This document shows positions 1-10,370 of a stretch of DNA of 64,000 bases, piece after piece. Every line of letters begins with the position of its first letter. Position 1 is the stretch's first letter. Below the pieces are notes generated by a model, which saw only the letters and a list, made by a program, of their open reading frames with translations, was not told where the DNA came from and searched no databases. The stretch is from CAYWBU01 sp942491525 (GTDB lineage: Bacteria > Desulfobacterota > Desulfomonilia > UBA1062): contig CALOBW010000033.1 in assembly GCA_942491525.1 (NCBI GenBank), forward strand, positions 62,001 to 126,000. Reading direction: 5' to 3'. Made by a program: the position numbers and the translations under genes.

Positions 1-351
1 TCGACCAGCAGAAAAATGCCCAAAACAGCGAAGAACAGCGCAATCAGTTCGATGCGGTATCTTCGCTAGAAAGGAAAGATGGGGGGGGAGAAGAGGGGGG
101 GGGTCATTTGCTTCATCATCTACCTCAGCACCAGCAAATACGCGATCCAGTGGAACCCCGGGCTACCGAATGCTTCCAGACGACAACTGTTTATGCTGCT
201 GCCACAAAACAGGATCCTGAAATCCTGAGAGGAGGACAGGTACGAAACACGTGGCACGACCTTCTTGGAGGACGAAACTGTTTATGAAAAGTGAAAGGAG
301 ATGAGAAAGAAACCAAGGTGGGGGTTTAGGGGAACGTGAGATAGGAGTAGG
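1..351. other. Non-coding start of window with G homopolymers
   Basis: No complete gene is visible here. On the minus strand, about positions 1-54 encode a hydrophobic stretch (RYRIELIALFFAVLGIFLLV), which could be the first membrane helix of a protein cut by the window edge, for example an FtsK-type N-terminus; that identity is a guess. Positions 81-103 hold runs of 8 and 9 G separated by a short AG-rich spacer. Positions 300-350 are G-rich and loosely resemble, on the opposite strand, the low-complexity spacer at 7,250-7,300. Nothing else is recognisable. Confidence 0.35.
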
Positions 352-2446
352 ATGGAACGTGTGGCTAACCGCAATAAAAAAGGAGGGGATAGGAGTGAGG
401 AAAACACACAACATGCCCACAATCCGGTGGACTGGTATCCCTGGGGCGAGGAGGCCGCTGGACGCGGCGCGCGACCAGGACAAGCCGATCTTCCTGAGCA
501 TCGGCTACTCGGCCTGCCACTGGTGCCACGTGATGGAGCACGAGAGTTTCGAGAACCCCGAGATCGCCGCGGTACCTGAACGAGCCTCTACGTCAACATC
601 AAGGTCGACCGCGAAGAGCGGCCCGATCTGGACGCATCTATATGGAGGCGGTGCCAGGCCATGACCGGGCCAGGGCGGCTGGCCCATGAGCGTCTTCCTG
701 ACGCCGGACGGGCAGCCCTTCTATGGCGGCACCTACTTCCCGCCCGGAGCCACGCTACGGCATGCCCAGCTTCCAGCAGGTGCTGCAGTCGGTCTCCGAC
801 GCGTACCGCAACCGCCGCGAGCGAGGTCGAGGAGCAGGCGCAGAGCGGAGATGCTCACCGCAGCGCCTCGATCCTGGACAGCGCCGAGCAGCCGACCTAG
901 GCCCGGTCCGGAGTAACGCCCGGATTGAGCAGGTGCGCGATCAGGCAGCTTGCAGCAGCACTTCGACGACGACCATGGCGGCTTTGGCAGCACAGCCCAA
1001 GTTCCCGCAGCCGATGACCTTTGGACTTCGTCCACACGCAATATCGGCGCACGGGCGACCGGACCGCGCTCTACATGGCAGAGCGCACGCTGCGGCAGAT
1101 GGCGCAGCGGCGGCATCTATGACCAGCTGGGCGGCGGCTTCCACCGCTACTGCGTCGACCCGGCGTGGGCGGTGCCCCACTTCGAGAAGATGCTCTACGA
1201 CAACGCCCAGCTGTTGCGCAGCTATCTGCATGCCTGGCTGATGACCGGGCGACCGCTCTACCGCGCGTCGTCGCGAGACGATCGACTACGTCCTGCGCGA
1301 GATGACCGGCCCGAGGGGCGGCTTCTACAGCACGCAGGACGCCGACAGCGAAGGCGAGGAGGGCAAGTTCTTCGTCTGGACGCCAGAGGAGATCGACGAT
1401 GTCATTGACGACGACAAGTCGGCTGCGATCTTCGGCGCCTACTATGGCGTCTCGCCCCGGGCAACTTCGAGGGCCGCCAACATCCTGTATGTCGACATGA
1501 CCTCGGTCCGGACAGCGTGGCCGAGCGCTTTGGGCGGAGGCGAGAGCGACGAGGTGGAGCAGATGCTGGCGATCAACCGGCAGAGGCTCTTTGCCGTGCC
1601 GCGCAGTCGCGCATCGCGCCGGCGCACGGCGAGAAGATCCTCACCGAGTGGAACGGCCTGATGATCCACGCCCTGGCCGAGTGCGGCGTTGGGCTTCGAG
1701 CCGGCCGATGCGCTGGCCGCCAGGACGCCGCTGGCAACTTCATCCTGGAGAACATGAGCCAGCCCGATGGCAAACTCTTCCGCAGCTTCAAAGACGGCGC
1801 GCCCGCTTCAACGCCTATCTGGAGGATTACGCCTCTTCGTGCGCGCACTGATCGCGCTCTACGAGGCCACCTTCGAGCTGCGCTGGTTGGCCGAGGCCAG
1901 CCGGTTGACGCAGCTGATGTTCGCCCAGTTTGGCGACGGCGACCAGGGCGGCTTCTTCCAGACCGGCCTCGACCACGAGGCAGCTGGTGGTGCGACGCAA
2001 GGATTTCATCGACAACGCCATCCCCAGCGGCAACTCGGTTGCTGCCGAGGCGCTGTTGCGCCTGGCCACGCTGCCCGGCAACGACGACTATCGCAAGGCA
2101 GCGGCACGATCATGCTGACGATGCAGGCCTGCTGGCGCGCCAGTCGACGGGCTTCGGCCGCATGCTGATGTGCCTCGACTGCGCCTCTGGCGCCGAGCCA
2201 GGAGATCGCCATCGTGGGCGACCTGGCAGCCGACGAGACGCAGGCGCTGCTGAAGAGCGTGCGCGAGCGCTATCTGCCGCACACGTCGTCGCCGGCGCTG
2301 AAGCATCCGACGAGGAAATCCTCTGCCCCTGGTGCTGAAGGACGCAGGCATGGTGGATGGGCAAGCCGACAGCGTACGTCTGCGAGAACTACGCCTGTCG
2401 CTTGCCGGTGACGACGCCCGATGAGTTGGAGAAGCTGCTGGGGTAG
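352..2446 (+). pseudogene. DUF255 thioredoxin-domain protein (YyaL/SPATA20 type), broken by many frameshifts
   Basis: The protein is recognisable only by switching frames at least ten times. Segments in order are the QHAHNPVDWYPWGEEA block, the thioredoxin-like CXXC site (SACHWCHVMEHESF, about 505-550), MSVFLTPDGQPFYGGTYFPP, the (alpha/alpha)6-barrel part with GGGFHRYCVDPAW and HFEKMLYDN, and a C-terminus reading VCENYACRLPVTTPDELEKL before a TAG at 2444-2446. This is the usual layout of DUF255 proteins of about 650-690 residues, whose biochemical role is poorly known. The N-terminal 15 residues before QHAHNP do not match the expected family start, so 352 is uncertain. The even spread of frame switches, with conserved protein on both sides of each, points to sequencing error more than true decay. 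It converges with the glycosyltransferase gene at 2523. Confidence 0.72.
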
Positions 2447-2522
2447 TACGGGATCAGCGGCCGATTTTTGCCTCCGGCAGGCCGCGAGCTTCCTGCAAGA
2501 TCGAGCTGTCATACCCGAACGC

Positions 2523-3551
2523 CTACCTAAAGCGGCCAGGGAGCAATCGGCTGGCCAGCACTTTACGATAGTCCTGAATGCGGGCCTTGCGAAGGGGCGT
2601 TTGTGGCTAAGCCAGCCATTTGCCACGCTCCAGCCGCAGGCGGCAGCGACACTCCAGCAAGACGTATCGGTGCAACGCCTCGACCAGCGCAGCCCGAAGT
2701 CCTTCTGATAATAGCGGACCTGGCTGCGGTTACAGCGGATCTCGCGCACCACCACCACCTGCTCGCTCCGCCCCTCGTAATGGACCAGTGCGCCCGCGGG
2801 CACGCAGCGAATCCGCCAGCACGCGCGCTTGCGCCGATGAGCACAGAGATCGACCTCCTCGCTGTACATGAAGAAGCCCTCATCGAACGGTCCGACATAT
2901 GCCGGCATACGCACTGCTTCAAGCGCATCGCGCCGCGCCAGCATGGCCGCGCCCACCAGCCAATCGACGTCGTGGCTGAAGCTGGCCGGCCAGTCGAGCA
3001 TGTAATACCACGCGACCGTGCGCGCCACGACGGGGTGCCTGCCCAGCCAGGTGCTTTCCACAAAACCGGTCAGCCGCCTGGCGAAGCGTCGCCGGCTGTT
3101 CTGCCAAACGCCGTCACCGTAACGCAGTTGCGGTCCAACCATGGCCACCTGTTCTTCGTCTGCCAGCGCAGAGAAGAGAAGCCATAGGCTGTCACCCTCC
3201 TCCTTGCCGGGGACAAGCTCGGTGTCGGGATTCAAGAAAAAGACGTGGTTGCCGATCGATGCCGGCATAGCCACGGTTGTTGCCCGCGGTGAAGCCCAGG
3301 TTTTCTTCGCTACGGATTAGGCGCACCCAGGGAAAGCGCGACGGCAGCAAATCCGCCGTCGCGTCGTCACTGGCATTATCGACGACAATCACTTCCAGCA
3401 GATGTTGCTGGTCTGGCGGCCCAAAGAGACGTTGCGTCGCCGCCTTGCCCGGCGCGAGTCGGCTAACAGCCTCGATCGACTGCAACGCAGCGCGCAGCAG
3501 GTCCCACACATTCCAACTGACGATGACGATGGAGAGGTCAATGTTTGGCAT
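2523..3551 (-). CDS. Family 2 glycosyltransferase (frameshifted)
   Basis: The start (MPNIDLSIVIVSWN) gives the GT2 N-terminal strand, followed by LEVIVVDNASDDAT, the nucleotide-sugar-binding region, then NLGFTAGNNRG. After a frame change near 3,265 comes FFLNPDTEL (DXD-like metal site) and the acceptor region VGAAMLARRDALEAV, GPFDEGFFMYSEEVDLC and YYQKDFGLRW. Further frame changes lie near 2,690 and 2,600; the last frame reads KARIQDYRKVLASRLLPGRF and stops at 2523-2525. This matches rhamnosyltransferase-like GT2 enzymes (WbbL type) that build cell-surface glycans on the cytoplasmic side; the sugar cannot be told from sequence. It lies 48 bases after the polyprenyl synthetase gene, so lipid-carrier synthesis and sugar transfer may be co-transcribed. 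Confidence 0.75.
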
Positions 3552-3599
3552 AGGCGAGTTCGGCCCGAGCCGAAGGGTGGGGCAATCGGGGACGCTGTT

Positions 3600-4685
3600 C
3601 TAATTCGTGCGCTGGACGACAAAATCGCACAGGTCCAGGAGCGAGGCTCTCTGGACGTTGTCTGGGAAACAGGAGAGATTTGTACGCGCTCGGTCCAGAA
3701 AATCTACCGCCACCCCTCGTGCGCCCGCCACGGCTGGACTTGCGCGCAGTTCCACAACGACCTCCGCAACAACAGCTTCCAACGTCGCCGAGTCGCCATC
3801 GTAGACCCGGTCATAGGCGTCTTGCAGGCGGTTCATCAACCCATCAGCGTTCGGGTGATCCTGAAGGAAAAAGAGGAAAGGCAGTGTCAGCGTTCCCTGG
3901 CGCAGATCGCTGCCAGCGGGTTTGCCGAGGCTGCTTTCGTTGCCGGTAAAATCGAGAATATCGTCCACGATCTGGAAGGCCATGCCGAAATTGTGGCCAT
4001 ATTGCTTCAAGTCGTGGATGCGATCCTCTGAAGCCCCGCTCAACACCCCCGCCGCCTCAGTGGCAGCCGCAAAAGGCTGGCCGTCTTAGCATCGATGCGC
4101 TGGTAGTAGTGGTCGATCTCTTGGCTATAGTCGCCAACGCGCAAACAACTGATGCAACTCGCCATCAACAATGGTTTGCAGTGTTTGGCTGAAGATCTTG
4201 ATTACACGCGCGCTGCCGGTTTCGGCCGCAAAGTGAACCGCACGGCCAAACATGTAGTTACCGGCGAGCACCGTCGCCGCCCGATTCCACGATGCGTTGA
4301 GCGTCGGTGCGCCACGGCGCAAGAGCGCGCCGTCGATGACGTCATCATGCACCAGTGTTGCCGTATGCAACATCTCTGCCAGGGCACCCAGCGAAATCAC
4401 CTGTGCGGCGACATCGGGGTCGCGGATCGGTCCTTCTAGCTCGGCGGCAAGCAGAGCCAGGGCAGGTCGCAGCCGTTTGCCACCGCTGCCGATCAGATCG
4501 ACGAAGGCATCGGCCAGCGGCGCAAAAAGCGCTGAGTCCACAGCTTTCATCTTCTTCTCAACCTGCGCCAGACCCGGACGGACCGGATTCAACAGGCCGT
4601 TGACGCTGACGGCCTGCTTCGTCTGGACGCTTAGGATGCTAAGCGCAACAGAAGCGCGATCGCCGAGATTGCTATGCTCACGCAT
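3600..4685 (-). CDS. Polyprenyl (all-trans) diphosphate synthase, frameshifted
   Basis: Chain-elongating prenyltransferase making long prenyl diphosphates for quinones or lipid carriers. Seen: GSGGKRLRP near the N-terminus, the first aspartate-rich motif in LVHDDVID, GNYMFGRA, then QIVDDILD as the second aspartate-rich motif. Two frame changes are needed: near 4,135 (after HQLFA, where GDYSQEIDHYYQRIDAKTAS continues in another frame) and near 4,068, consistent with one base lost from a T run. I chose the ATG at 4685, not one at 4790, because the upstream region encodes the end of TatD in another frame. This ATG overlaps the TatD stop in an ATGCGTGA arrangement, suggesting translational coupling. 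Chain length is not predictable here. Confidence 0.8.
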
Positions 4686-5566
4686 CTGCAATGACGTGTG
4701 CGGGGCGGGCGTGAGCGAAATGGAGTTGAGCACTTGTGAAGTTCTCCAGTCCAAAGAAACGCTGGGCAACAGCCGAGGTGCGTTCAGCAATCTCCCGGCG
4801 CGGTCACCGCGTACAATTCGGCCAATCGGTCGCGCACCAGCGCAACATAGGCAGGCTCGTTGCGACTGCCCCGATGTGGGTGCGGCGTCAAATAGGGTGC
4901 GTCCGTCTCCAACATCAGGCGGTCAAGGTGCAAACTGGGCGCCAGCGCGTGCAGGTCGTGCGCATTCTTGAAGGTGACCGGACCACCAAGGCTCAACACA
5001 AACCCCCACGAATAGGCTTCCTCAGCCAGCGCCAGATCGCCGCTGAAGGCATGAAGCACGCCAGCATAGGGGCGCATGGCCAGCGCCGAAGCGCGGAAGT
5101 GCGCGCCATGCACCCAGCGTCGGAGTACGTCGGCCACATCCTCGTTGGCCTCACGGCTGTGGATGATCACCGGCAGACCTACTTCCGCCGCCAGCGCCAG
5201 TTGAGCCTTGAAGGCGGCAAGCTGCTGGGCAGGCGCCACCTTGTCCCAATAGTAATCGAGACCGATCTCGCCAATCGCTACGACCTTGGGCGCGTCCGCC
5301 AACGTGCGCAACGTGTCCATCGTCGCGTTGGAAAAATCGGCGGCGCTGTTGGGATGAACACCGACCGCTGCGAACACCTCAGAGTATTTCTGTGTCAAGG
5401 CCAGCCCACGCTGGCTATGGGCCAGGTCAATGCCGGGATTGACGATCAGCCCGACGCCTGCGGCGCGCGCTCGCTCCACAACGAGATCCCGATCCAGATC
5501 GAATTGTTCGAGGTCGAGATGACAGTGGCTATCTATTAACATCTGGGATGGCTTCGCATTGGACAT
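4678..5566 (-). CDS. TatD family metal-dependent hydrolase/DNase (one frameshift near the 3' end)
   Basis: TatD proteins are TIM-barrel metallohydrolases with 3'-5' exonuclease activity. Seen: the metal motif LIDSHCHLDLEQFDLD at the N-terminus, GEIGLDYYWD (metal Glu), PVIIHSREANEDV (His), LHAFSGDLALA (His) and LMLETDAPYLTPHPHRGSRNEP (Asp). Read directly, the frame stops early at 4784. A single-base shift near 4,795 restores the expected family ending (EIAERTSAVAQRFFGLENF) and moves the stop to 4678-4680, overlapping the next gene's start. Start choice is between ATGs at 5599, 5566 and 5542; 5566 is a compromise, as the conserved domain begins at 5542. Confidence 0.82.
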
Positions 5567-5744
5567 TTCAAGCCCCAAGCCTGTACATATCCTGTTCAAA
5601 CATTACACCGAGATTCGTTTGTTCATTTTATCACAGACGCGATCAACCAATAAGTAGTGGCGCTCGCATTAGCGACGCCGGTTGTGCGGTCACGTCTCTC
5701 ACGTGGGGCGTGACTTGTCCATGTACCACGAACTACGCCCACCG

Positions 5745-7169
5745 CTAGACGCCGGCCAGCTTCTGCCCATCTGCCAAGATGGCCGGCACAGCCGCCTGGT
5801 CGGTCGTTTCGGTGTAGATGCGGATCAGCGGTTCTGTGCCGGAAAAACGCACGAGCAGCCAGCCGCCGTCATCCATGACAAATTTGTAGCCATCCACCGT
5901 CACCAGCTCGACGACCTTGTGACCGCCCAGGCTTAAGCCGGAGATGTCGGTCGTATTGAGTCTGGCCATCGCCGCGCTCTTCATCTCATTGTCGGTCAGA
6001 CGCGTGTCGATGCGGTCGTAATAATGGGCGCCCACCTTGGCGAAGAGCGCCTCCAGGAGCTGCGTCGGCGTCTTGCCGGTGCGCACCATCAGGTCGAGCA
6101 GGAAGAGGTTGGTGAGGATGCCGTCGCGCTCCGGCACGTGGCCGTGGAAGGCGTAGCCACCGCTCTCTTCGCCACCCACCATCGCGTCATGTTCCATCAT
6201 GGCCGGGGCGACAAACTTGAAGCCCACGCCGGTGCTGACCACCGGAACGTCGTAGAGCTTGCCCAGCTTGTCGAGCATGGAGGTCGTGCTGATGGTCTTG
6301 ACGATGGGGCCACGCTCGCCGCGCACTTCCAGCAGATAGTAGGCCAACAGACCGAAGACGCGCAGCTGATCGACAAACTCGCCGTTCTCGTCGCCAAAGC
6401 CGCAGCGGTCGGCGTCGCCATCGAGAATACAGACGCAGTTGGCGCCGACTTGCTTTCCGACCGCCAGACCGGCATCGACGTTGGGCGGGATGGGTTCGGG
6501 CCGCTGCATCTCTGGGAAGACAGGGTTGCGCTCAGCGTGTACCTCGATCAACTCGGTCGCGCCGCCGGCGAGGATCTCGCTGAGCCAGCCAGCGCCGTTG
6601 CCCCACATGTTATCCACCACCACCTTCAGCCCGGCATCTTTGATCGGCTGTACATCGATCAAGGTCGCCAGATGGGTCAGGTAGTCAGGTTTGGCGTTGA
6701 AATACTCGATCTTGCCAGCGGCCAGTGCGTCGCGCAGCGCCAGCCGCGGAATCTCAACGCCAGCCGCCGGGATCGACGCTTCGATCTGCACCAGGCCATC
6801 GGGTGCAATCGCGCCGCCATGCTCATCGCGCACCTTGAAGCCGCTATCCTCGGGCGGATTGTGGCTGGCGGTGACGTTGACCGCACCCACCGCGCCGCGT
6901 GCGCCCACGCTAAAGCTGATCACGGGGGTCGGCGTGGCGGCGTCGGTCAGCCAGACATGGTAGCCGTTGGCGGCCAGCACCTCGGCCACGGCAGCGGCAA
7001 AATGCTCCGCCAAAAAGCGCCGATCGTAGCCAACCACGACGCTACCCTGCTTGCCTTTGGTCCGCAGATAGTCCGCAAAACCTTGTGTACAGCGACGCAC
7101 ATTGGCAAAGGTATAGTCATCGGCGATGCGGCCACGCCAGCCGTCAGTGCCGAATTTGATGTCGCTCAT
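5745..7169 (-). CDS. Phosphoglucomutase/phosphomannomutase family phosphohexomutase
   Basis: Interconverts hexose 1- and 6-phosphates (glucose or mannose) for nucleotide-sugar synthesis. The 474-residue protein is intact, unlike many neighbours. Seen: FGTDGWRG at the N-terminus, the phosphoserine loop TASHNPPEDSGFK (Ser102), the Mg-binding loop DGDADRCGF near residue 250, the sugar-specificity loop GEESGGYAF, and the phosphate-binding loop RFSGTEPLIRIY near the C-terminus, so all four family domains are present. An AGGAG ribosome site lies just before the ATG. Its position upstream of tatD, the prenyl synthetase and the glycosyltransferase fits a role in surface glycan supply, but that is inference, and substrate preference cannot be assigned. 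Confidence 0.9.
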   Translation of the reverse strand: MSDIKFGTDGWRGRIADDYTFANVRRCTQGFADYLRTKGKQGSVVVGYDRRFLAEHFAAAVAEVLAANGYHVWLTDAATPTPVISFSVGARGAVGAVNVTASHNPPEDSGFKVRDEHGGAIAPDGLVQIEASIPAAGVEIPRLALRDALAAGKIEYFNAKPDYLTHLATLIDVQPIKDAGLKVVVDNMWGNGAGWLSEILAGGATELIEVHAERNPVFPEMQRPEPIPPNVDAGLAVGKQVGANCVCILDGDADRCGFGDENGEFVDQLRVFGLLAYYLLEVRGERGPIVKTISTTSMLDKLGKLYDVPVVSTGVGFKFVAPAMMEHDAMVGGEESGGYAFHGHVPERDGILTNLFLLDLMVRTGKTPTQLLEALFAKVGAHYYDRIDTRLTDNEMKSAAMARLNTTDISGLSLGGHKVVELVTVDGYKFVMDDGGWLLVRFSGTEPLIRIYTETTDQAAVPAILADGQKLAGV

Positions 7170-7464
7170 GCCCGCTCCTTTACGCTGAAATTCTGGCTAG
7201 ATCGTTGGCAAAACAGTTCGCCACCAGTATATCAGTATATGGAGGGGTGAGCGGAAACCAGATCGGCGGATTCGGGCTTTTGGAAATTGGGGAGCTGTGG
7301 TATGTGGGACGTGTAGGGGGGTGGGGTTCTGGGTGCGGTGGCGTCGTGGTAAGGTGATGGCGCGACTGGAGGAATGATCCGAACACCCGCCACCATCGTA
7401 TCTCCTTCCCTCTTCCAAGCGTCTCTAATGTCAAAGATCAGATAGCTCCTATGCTCGGGTGGCC

Positions 7465-8874
7465 TCAATGCGGCGCGTCTTCCATCAGCACCTCGCTCAG
7501 CGTCGGGTGGGCGTGGACGTTGCGGGCGATCTCGGCGGGCGTGATCTCCATGAACTGGGCCAGGCTCAGCTCGGGCAACAGCTCGGTCACGTCCGGGCCG
7601 ACCATGTGCGCGCCCAGGATCTCGCCGTATTGGGCGTCGCTGATGATCTTCACAAAGCCGCTGCGCTCGTTGAGCGCCTGGGCCTTGCCGTTGGGCATGA
7701 ACGGGAACTTGCCGACGTTGATGGTGTAGCCGGCCTCCTTGGCCTGGGCCTCGGTCATGCCCAGGCTGGCCACCTGCGGATGGCAGTAGGTGCAGCGGGG
7801 CATGAACTTGTAGCGTTCGTCCGGGATGGGCAGCGTCTCGACGCCGGCGATGGTCTCAGCCGCGACCAGCGCCATGGCGCTGGCCACATGGGCCAAAGGC
7901 ATCTTGCCCGTGCAGTCGCCGATGGCATAGATGTTGGGCACGTTGGTGCGCATCACCTCATTCACCTCGACAAAACCGTGTTGACTGGCGGCCACGCCCG
8001 CGCCGTCCAGGTTCACGCCGTCGGTGTTTGGCTGCACGCCGATGGCCACCAGCACCTTGTCGGCAGTCAGGACCTGTTCGCTGTCGTCAGTCAGGTTCTT
8101 GACCGTCACATTGACGCCCGCGTCCGTCAGTTCGATCTTTTCGGTGCGTGTGCTGACCATCGTGTTGATCTTGGCCCGCCGGAAGGCCTTGGCGACCTCG
8201 TCGGCCACGTCGGTGTCCTCCAACGGCAGCAACTGGTCCAGCATCTCGATCACGGTGACCTCGGCGCCGTAGGTGCTGTAGATGTAGCTGAACTCCATGC
8301 CGATGGCGCCGGAGCCGACCACGATCAGCTTCTCCGGCAATTCGTCCATCACAATGGCGTCCCGGTATTGGATGACCTTGTCGCCGTCGATGGCCATGCC
8401 CGGCAGGCTGCGCGCGCGTGCGCCCACGGCAATGATGAAGTTGTCCGCGGTCACGTTGCGATCCGCCGCCTCCGGTGCGATGGATGAAGCTGCGACGCTC
8501 AGGGTGTGGGCGTCGACAAACGATCCCTCGCCTTCGATGACGTCGATCTTGTTCTTCTTCATCAGAAAGGCGATGCCCTTGGTCTGGCGATCGACAATGC
8601 CGCGGCTGCGCTTGACCGCAGCCCCGAAGTCGACCTGCAGATTGTCAAAGCTGATGCCGTACGTCTTGGCGTCCTGGAAAGTCTCCAGGACCTCGGCGTT
8701 GTGGATCAGCGCCTTGGTCGGAATGCAGCCCCAGTTGAGGCAGACGCCGCCCAAATTCTCGCGTTCCACGATGGCTGTCTTCAGCCCCAATTGCGCCGCG
8801 CGGATGGCGGCCACATACCCGCCGGGACCGCTGCCGACGACAATTACGTCGTAGTCATAGGTGTGGTTGCTCAT
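7465..8874 (-). CDS. lpdA: Dihydrolipoyl dehydrogenase (E3)
   Basis: FAD flavoenzyme that reoxidises dihydrolipoamide with NAD+ in 2-oxoacid dehydrogenase complexes. The 469-residue protein is intact: FAD-binding VVGSGPGGYVAAI, redox-active disulfide in GGVCLNWGCIPTK (Cys45 and Cys50), NAD-binding VVGSGAIGMEF, the second FAD motif in YAIGDCTG, and the C-terminal catalytic His-Pro in HAHPTLSEVL. I chose ATG 8874, preceded by an AGGAG-type site. The frame stays open upstream to 9021, but that stretch is the heptamer repeat region and not protein. The E2 gene lies directly upstream on the same strand. Confidence 0.93.
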   Translation of the reverse strand: MSNHTYDYDVIVVGSGPGGYVAAIRAAQLGLKTAIVERENLGGVCLNWGCIPTKALIHNAEVLETFQDAKTYGISFDNLQVDFGAAVKRSRGIVDRQTKGIAFLMKKNKIDVIEGEGSFVDAHTLSVAASSIAPEAADRNVTADNFIIAVGARARSLPGMAIDGDKVIQYRDAIVMDELPEKLIVVGSGAIGMEFSYIYSTYGAEVTVIEMLDQLLPLEDTDVADEVAKAFRRAKINTMVSTRTEKIELTDAGVNVTVKNLTDDSEQVLTADKVLVAIGVQPNTDGVNLDGAGVAASQHGFVEVNEVMRTNVPNIYAIGDCTGKMPLAHVASAMALVAAETIAGVETLPIPDERYKFMPRCTYCHPQVASLGMTEAQAKEAGYTINVGKFPFMPNGKAQALNERSGFVKIISDAQYGEILGAHMVGPDVTELLPELSLAQFMEITPAEIARNVHAHPTLSEVLMEDAPH

Positions 8875-8880
8875 GATATC

Positions 8881-9002
8881 TCCTTGGAGATTGGGGGATT
8901 GGGAGATTAGGAGATTGGAGATTGGAGATTGGAAAAGTGCGCCAGTTCGGTCGTCACTCCCCCCAATCTCCAATCTCCTAATCCCCAATCCTCCAATCCC
9001 TA
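8881..9002. repeat. Heptamer-rich (GGAGATT-like) intergenic inverted repeat
   Basis: Between the E3 and E2 genes, 8881-8935 is built of imperfect direct copies of a 7-8 base unit GGAGATT(G). About 8961-9000 carries the complementary form (CCAATCTCC, CCTAATCCCC, CCTCCAATCCC). The two halves could pair into a long imperfect hairpin around a short centre. Similar degenerate sequence occurs in the spacer at 7,250-7,300 and perhaps near 300-350. It has no SD-like or coding character beyond an accidental open frame. It could be a repeat family of the host genome or a transcript-end structure. Confidence 0.7.
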
Positions 9003-9010
9003 GTTCCGCT

Positions 9011-10315
9011 TTATCCCTCACGCTCAGTCCATGCTTCGAGCGTCTCTTTCACGCGTGATAGAAACTTGTCCGCCCTGGCCCCATCCAGAACCCGATGGTC
9101 GAAGGTCAAGCTCAGATAGCACATGGGGCGGATGACGATGGCGTCGTCGGCGCTGGGCAACAGCGACGGTTCGCCACTGTGCGCGACTGACCGCCGGTCG
9201 TTTCACGATGGCGCCGATGCCCAGGATGCCGGCCTGTGGCTGGTTGATGATGGGCGTGCCGATCAGGCTGCCGCCGGTGCCGTGGTTGGTGATGGTGAAG
9301 GTGCCGCCCTGCACCTGGTCGGGAGAGAGTTGGTTGGTCCGTGCCTGTTCGACCGTTCCATTGACTGGCCCGGGCCAGCCCCTCCAGCTTCATCTCGTCG
9401 GCGTCGCGCAGCACCGGCACATTCAAGCCATCTTCGACGGCCACGGCCACCCCGATGTGAATACGCCGATTGATCCACAGCCCCTCGTCTGTGAAACGTG
9501 CGTTTAGCTCAGGAACAACTTTCAGCCCGGCGACCGCAGCCGCCACAAAATAGGGCGTGAACGTGAGCCGAATGCCCTTCTGCGCCAACTCGGCCTTACG
9601 GGCTTCTCGATGGCGCACCACAGCCGTCATATCGACCTCGAAAACGCTGGTGACATGCGGGCTGGTGCGTTTGCTCAAGGCCATGTGCCGGGCGATGGCG
9701 CGGCGCATGGTGGTGAGGGGGTGGAGGGTTTCGTCAGGTGAAGCTGAAGAGCCAGGATCGAAGATCGAAGAACTGACATCTTCACTCGAGACATCGGCAT
9801 TCCGATCTTCGCTCTTTGACTTTTGATCTTCTAAATGCTTCAACACGTCCTTCTTGGTGATCCGTCCATTGAGGCCGGTGCCCCGGACATCGCCCAGATC
9901 GACGTCTGTGTTCTGCGGCCAAGCGCGCCACCACGGGGCTGATGAAGGATCGATCTGCCGGCTGCGCTGTCTCCGGGTTCGGGGGGGGCGGAGTCGGATC
10001 GGCTTTTGGGGAAACTTCAGATGCTGAGACGTCCGCTTGGTTTTGGTCCGTGTCGGCCCCAGGGGCGACGGTTTCGCCCGCTTCACCGATGTAGCCCAGC
10101 ACTGTGCCCGCGTCGACTGTGCGGCCCTCGGCGACAAGCACGGTCAGCAGCACGCCGCCGATCGGCGCGGGCACTTCGGTATCGATCTTGTCGGTGGCGA
10201 TCTCCAGCAGCGGCTCAAGCTTGTCGACGGTCTCCCCCTCGGCCTTGAGCCAGCGGTTCACCGTTCCCTCGACAACACTCTCCCCAAGCTGGGGCATAAT
10301 CACAGCAGTCGGCAT
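9011..10315 (-). CDS. Dihydrolipoamide acyltransferase, E2 of a 2-oxoacid dehydrogenase complex (frameshifted)
   Basis: Carries acyl groups on lipoyl-lysine to CoA. Domains in order: an N-terminal lipoyl domain (IMPQLGESVVEGTV, lipoylated Lys43 in EIATDKIDTEV), a Pro-rich linker, a peripheral-subunit-binding domain split by a frame change near 9,930 (ISPVVARLAAEH, then GTGLNGRITKKDVLKHL), and the catalytic core (LTTMRRAIARHMALSKRTSPH, DGLNVPVLRDAD, FTITNHGTGGSLIGTPIINQ). More frame changes occur near 9,370 and 9,190. The last frame gives the catalytic LTFDHRVLDGARADKF and ends at 9011. It looks like the acetyl- or branched-chain type; no E1 gene is in the window, so the substrate is open. The E3 gene follows. 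Confidence 0.85.
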
Positions 10316-10370
10316 CGGTTAAAACTCTCTCTATGATAGACCGCGGAGTCGAATCCGCCCCATCCGCGTC

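Noticed and set aside
6024..7250. Plus-strand open frame opposite the phosphohexomutase (408 residues)
   Set aside because: The minus strand encodes all four phosphohexomutase motifs; the plus frame is a codon-bias shadow.
7170..7464. Small genes in the spacer between phosphohexomutase and lpdA
   Set aside because: All candidate frames are low-complexity (Pro/Ser/His-rich translations of C-rich repeats) with no ribosome site or family similarity.
8881..9002. CRISPR-like array
   Set aside because: Units are 7-8 bases, adjacent without unique spacers, and no cas genes are present.
8875..9021. N-terminal extension of dihydrolipoyl dehydrogenase into the upstream repeat
   Set aside because: The extension is encoded by the heptamer repeat, and the ATG at 8874 has a good ribosome site right before the FAD motif.
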